Shown: positions 1 to 10,090, counted from the first letter of the stretch. The stretch is DNA of 29,266 nucleotides from Sperchopsis tessellata (GCA_033557685.1 JAWQRN010000466.1:1-29266), one strand, 5' to 3'. Translations and numbers: made by a program. Notes: generated by a model not told the origin, from the letters alone.

Positions 1-760
1 GCATTCAGTATTAACGGTTTCGCCAGGTTTTAGCAGCTCATAATAGATAACACCCTTCTGATCCCACCAAACACAGAAAATTGTCTTCCGCCCATAGCGA
101 TTTGGCCTTGCAGTTGATGTCACTGGTTTGCTTGGAGTTACCCATGATCTTTTACGCTTAGGATTCTCGAAATATATACATTTTTCTTCGTCAGTGATGG
201 AGAAATGATTTTCTTTTGTACCTGGCGAGCAGCATTTCGGAAGGGGTTTTTCGGTTTTCCTACTGTCTTTCATTCAGTTCATGTGGAACCCATTTTTCCA
301 CCTTCTGGATCTTTCTCATGGCTTTCAAACATATGGAGACGACTTCTTATGTCACATTTAATTGATCCGCGAGTTGTTGTTGAATTTGAGCGTCATCCTC
401 ATCCAACAATGCTTGCGATTCGGCTTCTTCAAACTTTCTCGGTGGTCTTTCAAATTTTTAAACCACTCAAAGCTCTGTAATTTGCCAAGAGCATGCTCAC
501 CGTAAGCTTTGATAAGCATTCGATGTGATTCTGCAGAAAATCAATGCTGTCCACGAAACATAATTTTCAGGCACAAAATTCGACCTGTTCAACGTTATGA
601 AAATAATATGTTGTTGTATGAAACTTGTATTGTTGTGAGTTAAAAGTCTTTGACAAATGTAAACACAAGAAAAAGGTGCCAATGATGCAGTTTGACAGTT
701 ACTACATTGACAACTAGAGCCATCTGTGAGCAAATTCCGGTTTCATATTTAAAGACCTGG
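1..760 (-). pseudogene. mariner transposase remnant (mauritiana-like), cut by window start
   Basis: Read on the minus strand, this is the 5' end and N-terminal half of a mariner (Tc1/mariner superfamily) cut-and-paste transposase. Recognisable blocks in order are AESHRMLIKAYGEHA (about 500-535), a helix-turn-helix stretch with EAESQALLDEDDAQIQQQL, KIQKVEKWVPHELNERQ (about 265-315), the region of the first catalytic aspartate (TDEEK, near 190) and CVWWDQKGVIYYELLKPGE (about 20-80). The second and third catalytic acids would lie beyond the window start. Stops (TAA near 350, TAG near 268) and frame shifts kill it. The element's outer end is probably at 760, next to a TA at 761-762, as expected for TA-target insertion. 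Codon blocks resemble the mauritiana subfamily; the subfamily is inferred from pattern only. It sits in a Dscam1 intron in the opposite orientation. Confidence 0.85.
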
Positions 761-1718
761 TATACTCTATCTTCCTTGGAGGTATCTAGTATGGTCTACA
801 AGAGTTAAGTGGTATTGTCATCACTTTTAGGGTTATTTTTTGTAATGAAGAGCCACTGTTCTTGGAGCTTTTCTATTTCTGCTTTCTCTGAATGATCTTC
901 GTGCAATCAGATAACTACTCCTAAAAATCAGTCTGATATAGAATTTTGCAGCACTATTGTGCGCCAACGTTTTTCCCGCAGATACAGGTTACATTTTTAA
1001 GGCTCTAAACTTTTTTGTACATGCAACATGAAGTGTCAGTTTAAACTTTCATAACCACCAATATAAGTTTAATTTAGGGTAATTTGTGAATTAAAATGAC
1101 GATCAGCCAATCTATGGAAGGAGATGCAAATGCAAGATCTATGAGCATGAGCAATCTACAAAATAGTACCAAGCTCTAGAAAGAACTGATCTATAAAAGG
1201 ATAGAGAATAAACGATGACAAAAAGAATTTAGCAATTTGTGGTTACTACAGTGGATAGAATGAAAAGGTGTGCAGTGGTCAGTGTGGGTATTTTTTCTGA
1301 AAATTGCAAATTGTAAACTATTACAGTAGTCTTTAATTACAGTTATATCAAAGATCTTCAAGCGTCTATCCACCTCCAACTCAGAAGTGAAGTTCAAATT
1401 ACAATTCAAGTTACAATCCAAAATTTATCTTCCATGTATCTTGCCTAGAACTTTATTGACTCAACGTGTATGCTACTCATAAGTAGGGGACTTGGGTTAC
1501 ATTCCATGTACAACCCTTCGGGTTCTTCATAACTGTTAAATAAGAAGAAATTCTACTTGAAAGTGATGTGTCAGGAGTCCATTGTATAAAAACAACCTAC
1601 TCGTCAAATGCATCACATAGACAAGACATTGCCAACATGGTTAACACATACAAAGGTTAAAGTTCAGAAAAAAATACCAACTGTCTATAAATTATTTAAT
1701 TATAAATTTTGTATACAG
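761..1718. other. intronic DNA with no recognisable gene
   Basis: This AT-rich sequence has no ORF that resembles a protein family and no Dscam exon that I can see. It is taken as part of the intron upstream of the first visible Dscam1 exon. Confidence 0.5.
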
Positions 1719-1746
1719 GTTTCGAAGCATTACGCCTCATCCTCAG
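1719..1746 (-). ncRNA. hammerhead-ribozyme-like core
   Basis: On the minus strand the sequence reads CTGAGGA, then a spacer T, then GAGGC-GTAAT-GCTTC, then GAAAC. CTGAGGA fits the invariant CUGANGA box of the hammerhead ribozyme, GAAAC fits the second conserved box, and between them lies a 5-bp stem II (one G-T wobble) with a 5-nt loop. Such motifs are known near the ends of Penelope-like retroelements and in some insect satellites. A short possible stem III exists (CTGT after GAAAC paired with ACAG about 30 nt later, followed by TT), but it needs a bulge. I did not find a convincing stem I, or GIY-YIG or reverse-transcriptase coding sequence beside it. Activity is therefore unproven and it may be a relic of a retroelement end. 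Confidence 0.4.
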
Positions 1747-2678
1747 GACAAACTAGTAATAAAGACAATAAATTAAAGGACAATTGAAAAAATGTCATGA
1801 GCCGGAATGCATGCTGCAATAGAGTTATAAATCTAAATAATAATAGAATCATAAATCATGAACCTTTCCTTTTTCTCAAAGGCGATACTGCATCAAGTAG
1901 CGAAGATTTATAAAAATAAAAAGCAAACTTTCCAAAATTACTACAGACATGCCTATTGTTGAGATTCAGAGGGAAGAATTTTTCCAGAGGTGTATTTAAT
2001 GTCAATAGCGAAAGTTAGAAAGAAGGTGAACGTTTACGGCCCAATTCCAATAATGACAGCTCAACCATAGGAAAACACTTTAGATGAATTGAGGACTCTG
2101 TCATGAAAGTTATGAAAAAATAGGGTATTATAAACGAAATTAAAATATTTTTATTACTTGACCAATGAAGAGACAACCTGGAAATCGAAGTGATTATCAA
2201 GAGTAAGAGTAGAAAATGGTATATGACAGAATGGTGGAGGAGGAAGGATATTGAAGAAGGAAGGATGTGACAAGGTGTACGATATGGAAGAATAAGGGTT
2301 AACTTAGAGGAGATCTCGTTACTCACAGAATATAAAGAAGGTAGCAGTGTGCCGCCAAAAACATTTCTTCACAAGGATAGTAGTGCCCAAGTCCAATAAA
2401 TGCATAAAATTAAAATTTCTGCAATGAATAGCATCCTCGTGAATTCTATAGAAGATGGACTCAGTTAAATTACTGTGAACATCCTATTATAAATAATATC
2501 ACATACGTGATTATTTACCAAAAGACTATCACGGAAGAAAAGAAAAGAAAACGGTACAATTAAATCACAGTCCGTTGATTCCTGATGATATTCACCTATT
2601 CACATGATGTAATGTTAATTGGATACCATAAATTAGTATACTAAATATGCCAATATCAATTTGAGCACGCAGAGTATG
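1747..2678. other. intronic DNA with no recognisable gene
   Basis: On the minus strand this stretch contains a 103-codon open frame (2015-2326) that is leucine, isoleucine and serine rich and matches no family I know. It reads as chance openness of a pyrimidine-rich strand. Nothing else stands out. Confidence 0.4.
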
Positions 2679-2703
2679 TATATATATATATATATATATA
2701 TAT
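2679..2703. repeat. (TA)n microsatellite
   Basis: An uninterrupted run of about 12 TA units inside the upstream Dscam1 intron. Confidence 0.95.
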
Positions 2704-2810
2704 TCCGCAGCAATCAAGACGAAGAGAAATGTTCCCGAGTATATATAAAGTCCACCACCTGTCTAATTTCAGTCCATTCACTATGTCTCTGAAGAGATCT
2801 GACAATGGCT

Positions 2811-2866
2811 GAAGGGTATCTGATGAAAGCTCATCAAATAGCTTGTTCTTCTCAGAACGAGCAAAC
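2811..2866 (+). other. paired hairpins, possible structured RNA remnant
   Basis: Two perfect or near-perfect hairpins lie next to each other. The first is TGATGA-AAGC-TCATCA (2821-2836). The second is GCTTGTTCT-TCTC-AGAACGAGC (2841-2862, 9 bp with one G-T wobble). The first hairpin overlaps a CTGATGA heptamer (2820-2826), and AAAC follows the second stem, which recalls hammerhead boxes. The GAAA box is not intact, however, and the heptamer is also consumed by its own hairpin. I can say only that the segment folds well; the function is unknown. Confidence 0.3.
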
Positions 2867-2940
2867 ACTTATATGGGATAATTCTCAAAAGACATCTAAG
2901 CAACATATTTAAATTGCATATTTATGTTAAACACAGGGTT

Positions 2941-3362
2941 TTCGATCAGTGTGTTTTGCCTGTGATGACGTATGCTAGTGAGACGTGGAGGTCTCGCATA
3001 TACAAAAGCTCCAAAAAGCTGCAAATAAGTATTAAGAGGAGCAAGATGGATTGGGAATTAGGGTTAGAAGACACTATGCATGAATAAGAGGTCAGATTAA
3101 GACCAGGGATGATATAGGGACAGTGAAGTCGCAAAAGTGGAAATGAGCAGGACATCTGGGAAGGCGAGCAGATCATTGATGGTCAAAGGAATTAACCTTA
3201 TGAGAGCCAAGAGACATCATAAGACCAAGATGAAAACCCAATGACAGGTGGGAGAAAGAACTCAGTACTTTGGAAGTCACGTGGATGAGGAGAACGCACA
3301 ACTGTGGGGAGTGGAAAGAACTTGGAGAGACCTTCGTCCAGCAGTGGATGAATAATGAATGT
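2941..3362 (+). pseudogene. C-terminal remnant of an RTE-type LINE ORF
   Basis: The + strand starts with FDQCVLPVMTYASETW at 2941 and continues, with frame changes and stops, through pieces resembling LRLEDRMHNEEVRLRT, KWKWAGHIGRRADH, RGRPMTRWEKELST and LGETFVQQWMNNE just before the end. This series is the conserved region after the reverse transcriptase in RTE-like non-LTR retrotransposons (a YG/AxETW block, a W.GHI.RR..D block and a G(R/K)P..RW block). The endonuclease and reverse transcriptase domains are absent, as expected for a 5'-truncated LINE copy. The element is in the same orientation as Dscam1, inside its intron. Several stops and indels make it dead. The clade is judged by motif pattern only. 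Confidence 0.75.
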
Positions 3363-4418
3363 ACATTGTAAAATACTATGTACATTATTTAAGAACCTAC
3401 TCGGTAGATGGACTTCGGTTTATAGAGTACTGTAATAAATAAGTAAATTATGATTTCATCATTAATCAAGTAATAAGCACTTTCTTTTTGTATATATATT
3501 GAGTGTGGCTTATTCCACTGTACTAAAATGCTATGATTTCTCACTAAAACTTACACGTTTTGATACAGCCGCAACTCTCTTCAAGTCCATGGATCAGTTT
3601 AATCTGGAGGATAGGTTTAGATACTGGAGCCCATTTCTGTAACATCTTGAAACATATTTTCTCTTATTAATATTGTCCATGAGCAACGGTTCATGAATTG
3701 GCTATTATGTACCAAGTCTTGCGTAATCCTAAATAAATAAACTAATTTCAGTTCCAGCACTATTACATAATTCAGTTATATTGCTCGAGTTACTCATGCT
3801 GTACTTTATTTCTTGTCTATGTAACTTCTGTTACCATACCTGAATTTTTTTACAAACGTGTGTAATACATGCTAGAAAAAACATAAACAGATGACGGATT
3901 CTCAAGTGACAGTTTTTGTAACAATTAAAGGAGGTTTGTGAATATTTTCACACAGTGCCATGTAAAAATATCTACTCTTTCAGTACTCATGAAACTTATC
4001 ACCTTTTGCTAAGGTTAAGCAGTTTCAAAATCATATATCTACAGCAAACAAAATGAAACAGTAGCTAATCTTAAAGTGTGAAGCCTTATTAAAAATCATT
4101 AAAATATTAGTTTGGTGCTGTTTTTTTAATATAATATTCTGAGTACATTTCTCTTTCCTGTGTATCACTACTAACAGCATCTTCATTTTGATAATACTTC
4201 AAAACGTAAGTTGTGCCTGATAGTGCTTGTGGATAGTTATGGATTAAAATGGCATTTTACCTTATATTCACTCTTTCTAAGACCTTTATTTATAAATTAA
4301 ATAAATATAATTTAACATGCCAAATTGTCTTGTGGTCGTATGATATGCTTGTGTTTGATTTGCATCCTTTCTCCAATATTCATTTGTGTAAGTAATTCAT
4401 ATACTATCACTCAAATAG
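3363..4418. other. intron leading to first visible Dscam1 exon
   Basis: Mostly AT-rich sequence. The piece 3557-3640 is richer in GC and is open on the + strand for about 28 codons (it includes LFKSMDQFNLEDRF), but I cannot tie it to Dscam1 or a known family and it has no good donor. The intron ends with the acceptor AG at 4417-4418. Confidence 0.5.
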
Positions 4419-4640
4419 GTATGGATGATGAAATCTGCCCCTATGCAACATTCCACCTTCTCGGATTTCGTGAAGAAATGGACCCCAGTAAAGCTATGCA
4501 GTTCCAAACATTCCCTCATCCACATTCTGGAACTATGGGACCATCTGGAATGAATACTCCACATCAGATGCACTCACGAGCAGGATCACAATCCATGCCT
4601 AGGCAAGGCAACAGACGTTACGACAGAGTCGGATCACAAG
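4419..4640 (+). CDS. Dscam1: Dscam1 cytoplasmic-tail exon (DDEICPYATFHLLGF block)
   Basis: This is an internal coding exon of the cell-adhesion receptor Dscam1, which mediates homophilic recognition in neurite self-avoidance and is also expressed in immune cells. The exon starts after the acceptor AG (4417-4418) with two bases completing a split codon. It reads MDDEICPYATFHLLGF, REEMDPSKAMQFQTFPHPHS, then a glycine/methionine/histidine-rich stretch, then SRAGSQSMPRQGNRRY and DRVGSQ. These blocks are characteristic of the insect Dscam1 endodomain, just inside the membrane-proximal tail. The YATFHLLG tyrosine is a candidate SH2 or phosphatase docking site (inference). The exon ends in phase 1 at CAAG|GTATCC, which joins to the next exon as GSQ-G-NGSIYSP. 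The open frame continues upstream to 4325, but that part is intronic because it lies before the splice acceptor. The transmembrane and immunoglobulin exons lie upstream of the window. Confidence 0.92.
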
Positions 4641-4682
4641 GTATCCGAACAATTCAGAACCTTAAAGAAGGAGAACCATACT
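4641..4682 (+). other. Dscam1: alternative 5' splice-site extension of the Dscam1 exon (42 nt)
   Basis: The open frame runs on past the donor at 4641 for exactly 42 nt to a second donor, ACT|GTATGT, at 4683. Both donors leave the codon in phase 1, so use of the second would insert 14 residues (starting IRTIQNLKEGEPY) without breaking the frame. The first donor has the better exon side (AAG) and the second the better intron side (GTATGT). The first gives the junction most like known Dscam1 tails, so I treat the longer form as a candidate isoform. Confidence 0.45.
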
Positions 4683-5607
4683 GTATGTTTTATTTTTTAT
4701 TTTTATTTGTAATATATCACACCCCTATTACCTTGGTTTTATATAAAATTGTCTTCTTCTCTAACAAATTATACATTTAATTACAAATCATATCACAATT
4801 TATAGTAACTTATATTTATATACAAAGTTATATAATTTAGGGTTCTTATGTATACTAATTTATTAGATGATGATTTGTTATTTGTTTTGAATGCATTGCT
4901 TTTAAATCATTAAACTTGCACAAATATTTATACTACTATCAAACAAATTATGTACACCATTACAGCATTTTGTTATTCTTTTTGGTTTCTATGATCATAA
5001 CTGTCGTTTTAGGGAGTGATATATTAAACTAACAATGCTATATTTTTTAATAATTTGTTTTAGTAATGAAGGACACTATTGTGTGATAATAGGGGTTTGA
5101 ACTTTTAACTTGGGGATGCTCTTGATATTTAATATACTGATACTCCTTTTTCTAACTTAATTATCTAATTCTAGCAATCTCTCTAAAATGTTGTTTCATG
5201 CTGAATATAAACCCGATCTATTTTCTTCACCCAAACCTTTTAAATTTCACTTGTACATCAATATGATACTGAATGCAAGAAAAAATAAACATGGCCTGCA
5301 GAACAACTTTTGATAAATGAGCACTTCCATTATTATCTATTTATTATTACTACTACATTAATGGCCTTCAATATTATTTTGCGTTGTTTACCATTATTCA
5401 TATTATTTTGAATGATAAACCATATTTCCTTTCTCAAAAGAGCAGCACAGCCAAGTTCACATTCACAAAACAACATGAATTATGATATTTTGCATCACTA
5501 ATCATGGTCGTGAAGTATAAATCCTTAAGTACGATAATCCAGAAAATCAATAAAATCTTTTTAAATTTACAAATTCTCCTTGACCCTTTTCATTGATCCA
5601 TGATATA
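4683..5607. other. intron, no recognisable feature
   Basis: AT-rich Dscam1 intron sequence between the 4419 exon and the transposon that starts at 5608. I see no coding or structural signal. Confidence 0.5.
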
Positions 5608-6432
5608 CAGTGCGATCAGAAAGTTTCTCCACAGTAATAATAAAGCAGTTACAAAAGAACTCAAAATCCATCATCACAAAGTGATGTCTATACAGGAACT
5701 GAAAGGTTAAATTATTATGAGTGGTTTATTAATTTTATTGCTCTAAATAGGGAGGACATTTTGGATGTGACATTTTCTGCTGATGAAGCTTGGTTTCACC
5801 TTTCTGGGTACTTCAATTTGATTAACACATGTATTTGTGAAAACCCCCACTGTATTCGTCAGATGCCTTTACATCCTGTCGGAATAGGAGTCTAGGTTTC
5901 AATTTCAAGACCGCTTATCATTAGCCCAATATTTTTTTTGATATAATTAATTTAGAGCGATATTGTGAGCAAATTTTATACCCATTCATTGGTCTCTTAA
6001 ACAAAAACGAACTCAAAAATTGATATTTTCAACATGATGGCATGTTAGCATACACAGCATGTTGTTTGATGTGCATATTAGAAGAAATCTTCGAAGATGG
6101 TATAATTTCTAAATCAATTTGGCCTCCCCATACCCCGACCTTCCGTCATCATATTTTTACTTTTGGGAGAGCCGCTAAGGGCAGTGTTTATAAAAACAAT
6201 CCAATACGTATTGAGGAATTAAAATTAGGGATCCAAACTTACGTGAACTCATTCTGTAGAAACATTACACTTAGTGATAGTGAATTAGATGAAAAGTGTC
6301 TAATTATACCAAGAACAACGTGAACAACACTTTCAGCAGTTCCTCTAAAATTGTAACAATATTATTTGTGTTATTTAGTATTATTGCGGAGTATTTATTA
6401 TTACTGTAGAGAAAACATTTCAATCATGAAGT
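5608..6432 (+). mobile_element. internally deleted mariner/Tc1-like DNA transposon
   Basis: A TA at 5606-5607 precedes a left end starting CAGTGCGATCAGAAAG. An inverted copy of the end sequence is found at about 6396-6432 (both share TATTATTACTGT followed by a purine and GAGAAA), so the terminal inverted repeats are visible. The + strand codes for decayed DDE transposase: FSADEAWFHLSG (5776-5812, the first catalytic Asp region), FQHDG (6027-6041, second Asp region), TACCLMCILEEIFEDGIISK (6054-6113), IWPPHTPTF with the D-containing block eroded, then VYKNNPIRIEELKLGIQTY (6190-6246). At about 0.8 kb it is much shorter than the usual 1.3 kb and lacks the N-terminal DNA-binding part. Frameshifts remain, so it is non-autonomous. 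It lies in a Dscam1 intron. Confidence 0.8.
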
Positions 6433-8015
6433 TTATATTAGTGGTTGGCTTCATACCTACAAAAGATCTAGATAAATTTGTTTGTAAACATTTTAGAATG
6501 ATCAAAACTCTGAAAACAATATATTAATAATAAATACTAAATAAGCAAACGAACACAATAACATAAAAACCCTGTGACAGACTGACAGCAAACAAATTTG
6601 GTCAACTTTCAAATAGGACAATTAAGTTTTAATTGTAGTTGACTGAAGAAGTTGATCTGTAATCATGAAATAAGATTGAGGCCATTGTGAAATCTAGTGG
6701 GCAATTATATTGTCCATTTGAGCTGTCACATGCTAATGTGTCTCAGCAACGTCCGATGGATTCTATTTAGGTTATTTTAAATATGTTTGATAGTAAAAAA
6801 TACTTTTTTCTTTGTTAATTAATAATTGACATTAGTAATTGTGAATTGGGGAGCTTCTGAACTTACTAAGTTACAAAAATGCCAAGTATGAAGGATATAT
6901 TTTCATATGGGAGTGTTGTTTAAGTATAATTACATTAAAAAATAAATATTATATACATTTAAAATGTAGTGAATTCAATGACTTTCTACATAATTTTCTT
7001 TTATACTTTGTTATTCTCCTTTTTCTCTTATTTATAGATCCTTGTTTCATAGGTATTATAATGGATAAATTTTACTGGAAAAGAAAACTTGCAAGCAACA
7101 AAGTTTATTTAATTAAAAAATTATATATTACTATTCTCCTTCTTCTCTTATTTTTAGATTCATGATTAATTTCTTTGTGATACCTATCGTAGTTGCCATT
7201 TTAAAGACCGTTTTAGCTAAAAACAGACTTACTTTTTGGCAAGATGCTCCCTCCATCTTTAAAATTTCATTACTAATCACAGCTAACATGTAATTAAATA
7301 CCATCTTCCACTATGAATAGTATGTTTAAAATATATAGATTTCTTTATGTATTCAAGCTATAATAATTTTAATTTCCTAATACGTAATTTCTTTATTGAC
7401 ATTAAATGTTACTCCCATGTACTCATTCATTCTTAGAAGCATACCATATATACATATCGTACTCACGACGAATTCCTCTTCACCATCTCAAGCGAGCCTG
7501 GAAGCTTAAATTTGACTGACTTTCTAAGCTCATCTTACATCTTTACACTTAGCAACAATTTCATCTGGAATGAGTCGTCGCGGTTAGTTTTCAGGGTTAG
7601 GTAAGATAAAAATACCATAATAAGAATGCGGCTATTCTAAGCCAATCAATGAGAAATCTTGTTGACATTGTTGTGCAATGTTATCAGCTCTAATGGTAGC
7701 CTGTAACTTACTTTGACATGAAAATTAAAATCAGAAGCTTGTTGGAAGCATTTAAAAAAATGTAAATTGAATGTGGTGAAATAAAAATTCTTTATATATA
7801 TTCAAATATTTAAATTTTAACAATTTTGACAATTAAAGTGAAAAATAAATTATAGAAAATCAATATGTACTGCAAAACAGTATTGTATAAATTCAACTTA
7901 AAACATTGTATTTGTCCATCATTAAATGTCTTAATCATTTATGAAAAATCATTCATTATAATTACATAATGCTCTACTACCAAAGGAATTTCAAATATTT
8001 TTTAATTTTTATCAG
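6433..8015. other. intron leading to the tyrosine-rich exon
   Basis: AT-rich intron. It holds a duplicated pyrimidine-tract/AG segment (listed separately) and a somewhat GC-richer patch at 7440-7610 that looks like an unassigned dispersed repeat but matches nothing I can name. It ends with the acceptor AG at 8014-8015. Confidence 0.5.
7011..7160 (+). repeat. duplicated acceptor-like pyrimidine tract
   Basis: The 30-nt segments 7011-7040 and 7131-7160 differ at four positions and are 120 bp apart. Each is a CT-rich tract ending in TAG (AG at 7036-7037 and 7156-7157), and so resembles a 3' splice site. The first is followed 15 nt later by a further AG directly joined to GT (7051-7054). They sit about 1 kb inside the 3' half of a Dscam1 intron. 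Confidence 0.6.
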
Positions 8016-8321
8016 GCAATGGAAGCATCTACTCTCCAGGACCCGAATATGATGACCCAGCTAACTGTGCCCCAGAAGATGAGCAATATGGATCTCAATA
8101 TGGCGGATATGGCAACCCCTACGATCACTATGGAAGCCGAGGCTCAATTGGAAGGCGGTCATTGGGATCCCTCCGACTCCAACCCACAAGCAGTAGCCCT
8201 GAACCACCACCACCACCCCCAAGAAATCATGATCCATCTTTCAACGATTCTAAAGATAGTAACGAAATCTCTGAAGCCGAATGTGATCGTGATCAGCTCA
8301 TCAACAGCCGAAGCTACGGAG
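8016..8321 (+). CDS. Dscam1: Dscam1 cytoplasmic-tail exon (tyrosine-rich and polyproline block)
   Basis: A 306-nt exon between acceptor AG (8014-8015) and donor G|GTAAGTG (8322), entering and leaving in phase 1. The frame gives NGSIYSPGPEYDDPANCAPE, a tyrosine/glycine-rich run (YGSQYGGYGNPYDHYGS), RGSIGRRSLGS, SSSPEPPPPPPRNHD, then NDSKDSNEISEAECDRD and a tail ending SRSYG. EYDDPANC, PYDHYGSRGS and SNEISEAECDRD are hallmarks of the insect Dscam1 tail. The six-proline run is a candidate SH3 or EVH1 ligand and the tyrosines are candidate SH2 sites; fly Dscam1 is known to bind the adaptor Dock through its tail. The frame starting with ATG at 8019 is a shadow. The next exon is either the 12-nt microexon at 13294 or the exon at 13595; both keep the frame. 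Confidence 0.93.
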
Positions 8322-8816
8322 GTAAGTGTGCTTAAGCTTAAGATAAGTTTCGCTTTGTTTTAAGCTGAAATGTTTACAGCTTTTTGTAATGATAGTTAAA
8401 TAAAACAAAATACCCTGTTTTAGTTCTTTTATACAGGACTGGGCAAAAGTATGGAATATAGCGAATATCCTGTAGCCGCTCAAGCGAATTAAATGAATTT
8501 TTGTACATGGTAGTTTCAAAATAAGAGGTAGAGGACCAACCTATTTGTGATTTCTGTCAGCTTCCGGTTCGACCAGAAATGATTCCAACTTTCTTATTTT
8601 AAATAGAATAGCCTGTAATTTTTTTCATTTTCAATAGATTGCTTCATTACAAGTTCAATGATATCAGTTTGATACCTTTAACGTTAATGATCATAGAAAT
8701 ATTACATAAAATTTCATAAAAGATTTATTTCAAGAATCACATGAAATAAAAAGGGCATAATTTAACAAAAATGAGTGTCATTGACATCAATACAATGGCG
8801 AAGTCTATAAGCAACT

Positions 8817-9112
8817 ATTTGTTTATTTAACGTCGGCCTATTTCCACTGCTATGGCTAATCACCGATGCCAGAAATTAGGCTCTCATCTGGGAATTTTGC
8901 CGCAACCAGTTTTCCACATGGAATTGGGTTTTTTTACGTGCACGTGGTCTTCATTCTATGTACAATACACGGGACCCACTGTTTTACGTCCCTCCCGGAA
9001 GACGAGCAATACAAAGTCGTTTCCCTAATTACAAAAAGTCGACCGCCTGTGGGATTCGACCCGAGACCCCACGCTTAATAACCTAGTACTGAGCTATTGA
9101 GCTACGAGATGG
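8817..9112 (-). mobile_element. tRNA-derived SINE nested in the transposon
   Basis: On the minus strand the element begins near 9112 with a tRNA-like head. TAGCTCAATAGCTCAGTAC lies in the A-box position (about 9085-9105) and GGGTCGAATCCC, a near-consensus B box of the RNA polymerase III promoter, lies at 9051-9062. An unrelated body follows, then an A-rich tail containing AAATAAACAA near 8817. The flanks carry an imperfect direct repeat, CTATAAGCAACT (8805-8816) and a similar TTATGGGCAAACT (9115-9127), likely the target-site duplication. It is about 296 bp, a normal SINE size. It interrupts the transposase remnant, so it arrived later. Body family unknown. Confidence 0.72.
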
Positions 9113-9129
9113 CTTTATGGGCAAACTCT

Positions 9130-10090
9130 GCATGCACATTAATAAAAAATTCTCGGGGAATTCTTCTCATTTTATCAGATATTCTGAATCTCAATTCATC
9201 CAAATTATTTGGTTGAGAGGTATATACTTTTGATTTCAAATATCCGCAAGAAAAAAATCTAATGGATTAAGGTCCGGCGAACGAGCAAGCCATTCAATAA
9301 AGCCTCTTCGTCCAATCCACCTATTTGGGAATACTTTGTTAACATAATTTCGAACAATTATGGAGTAATGAGGAGGTGCCCCGTCCTGTTGAAACCAAAT
9401 ATTATTAGGTAATTCCCCTTCTTCTTGAAGAACTGGAATAATCTGATTTTGCAAAAGTTCTAAGTAACTTTGTCATGTTAAGGTACCATTTATATAAATG
9501 GCCCAATAATACGATTCTTAAAAATGGCAGCCCAAACATTTAATTCTTGGGGGTGTTGAGTATGCCCTTCATGAATCCAATGGGGATTTTCTCTCGACCA
9601 ATATCGACAGTTATGGCGATTGACCGTACTATTTAAGCCTTGTCTGAAAATGCAATATTATTTGCAAAATTTTGATCATTGTTGCAGACCTCCAGAATTG
9701 TTCGACAAAAATTGTAGTCTTCGATTATAATCACCTTGTGATAATTCTTGGACCAACTGAAGATTATAGGGGTGATAGTTGCTGTTTGAATATTCGACTT
9801 ATTGATCGGCGACTTACTCCATTCATTAAAGCTTAGTCGACGTTCGTGGTTACTCTTCTAACATAATCGCAATATTATGACCTATGTCTTCATTAGTTGC
9901 AACCCTTATACATCCAGTTATATGTATGCTTCTAACAGTGCCAGTTAACTGAATTCTTTTCAAAGTTTTATTAACCACTGATTGTGTTATAGGGTTTCTA
10001 TTGGGGTGCAAATTATTAAATAGACTTCATACTTCTTGCTGGGTTCAATTTCAACGCATTCGGTCTCAGTTAGCTTAAACATTTTAACCC
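9130..10090 (-). pseudogene. Tc1/mariner-superfamily transposase remnant
   Basis: The best-kept part is 9236-9454 on the minus strand: IIPVLQEEGELPNNIWFQQD (second catalytic Asp in FQQDGAPPHY), NKVFPNRWIGRRGFIEW, then ARSPDLNPLDFFL (third catalytic acid, DDD/E type). Upstream on the same strand are decayed pieces, WSRENPHWIHEGHTQHPQEL, NVWAAIFKNRIIGPFY and a weak N-terminal region near 9800-10090. The family is the widespread insect transposase that carries GRRG.IEWPPRSPDL. Stops and frameshifts occur throughout, and the C-terminus is interrupted by the SINE at 8817-9112. It is not functional. Confidence 0.85.

Noticed and set aside
205..480. 91-codon + strand frame
   Set aside because: Shadow on the opposite strand of the mariner transposase remnant.
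497..733. 78-codon minus-strand frame considered as a gene
   Set aside because: It covers the mariner 5' untranslated region and the start of the transposase in a shifted frame; it is part of the element, not a separate gene.
3173..3385. Minus-strand frames 2946-3176 and 3173-3385
   Set aside because: They are opposite-strand shadows of the RTE LINE C-terminal remnant read on the + strand.
4325..4418. Signal-peptide-like start (MSCGRMICLCLICILSPIF) of the open frame that runs into the Dscam1 exon
   Set aside because: It lies upstream of the splice acceptor at 4417-4418 in AT-rich intron sequence. The codon split at 4419 fits an internal exon and the protein downstream is a cytoplasmic tail, so the hydrophobic run is chance.
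8019..8363. 114-codon frame starting with ATG at 8019
   Set aside because: It is a shifted frame over the Dscam1 exon; the frame starting at 8018 gives the conserved Dscam1 tail and ends at a good donor.
8866..9078. 70-codon + strand frame
   Set aside because: It lies entirely within the SINE, antisense to it, and resembles no protein.
9035..9112. Possible tRNA gene on the minus strand
   Set aside because: It has A- and B-box-like sequence but no complete cloverleaf that I could draw, and it leads straight into a SINE body with an A-rich tail and flanking direct repeat.
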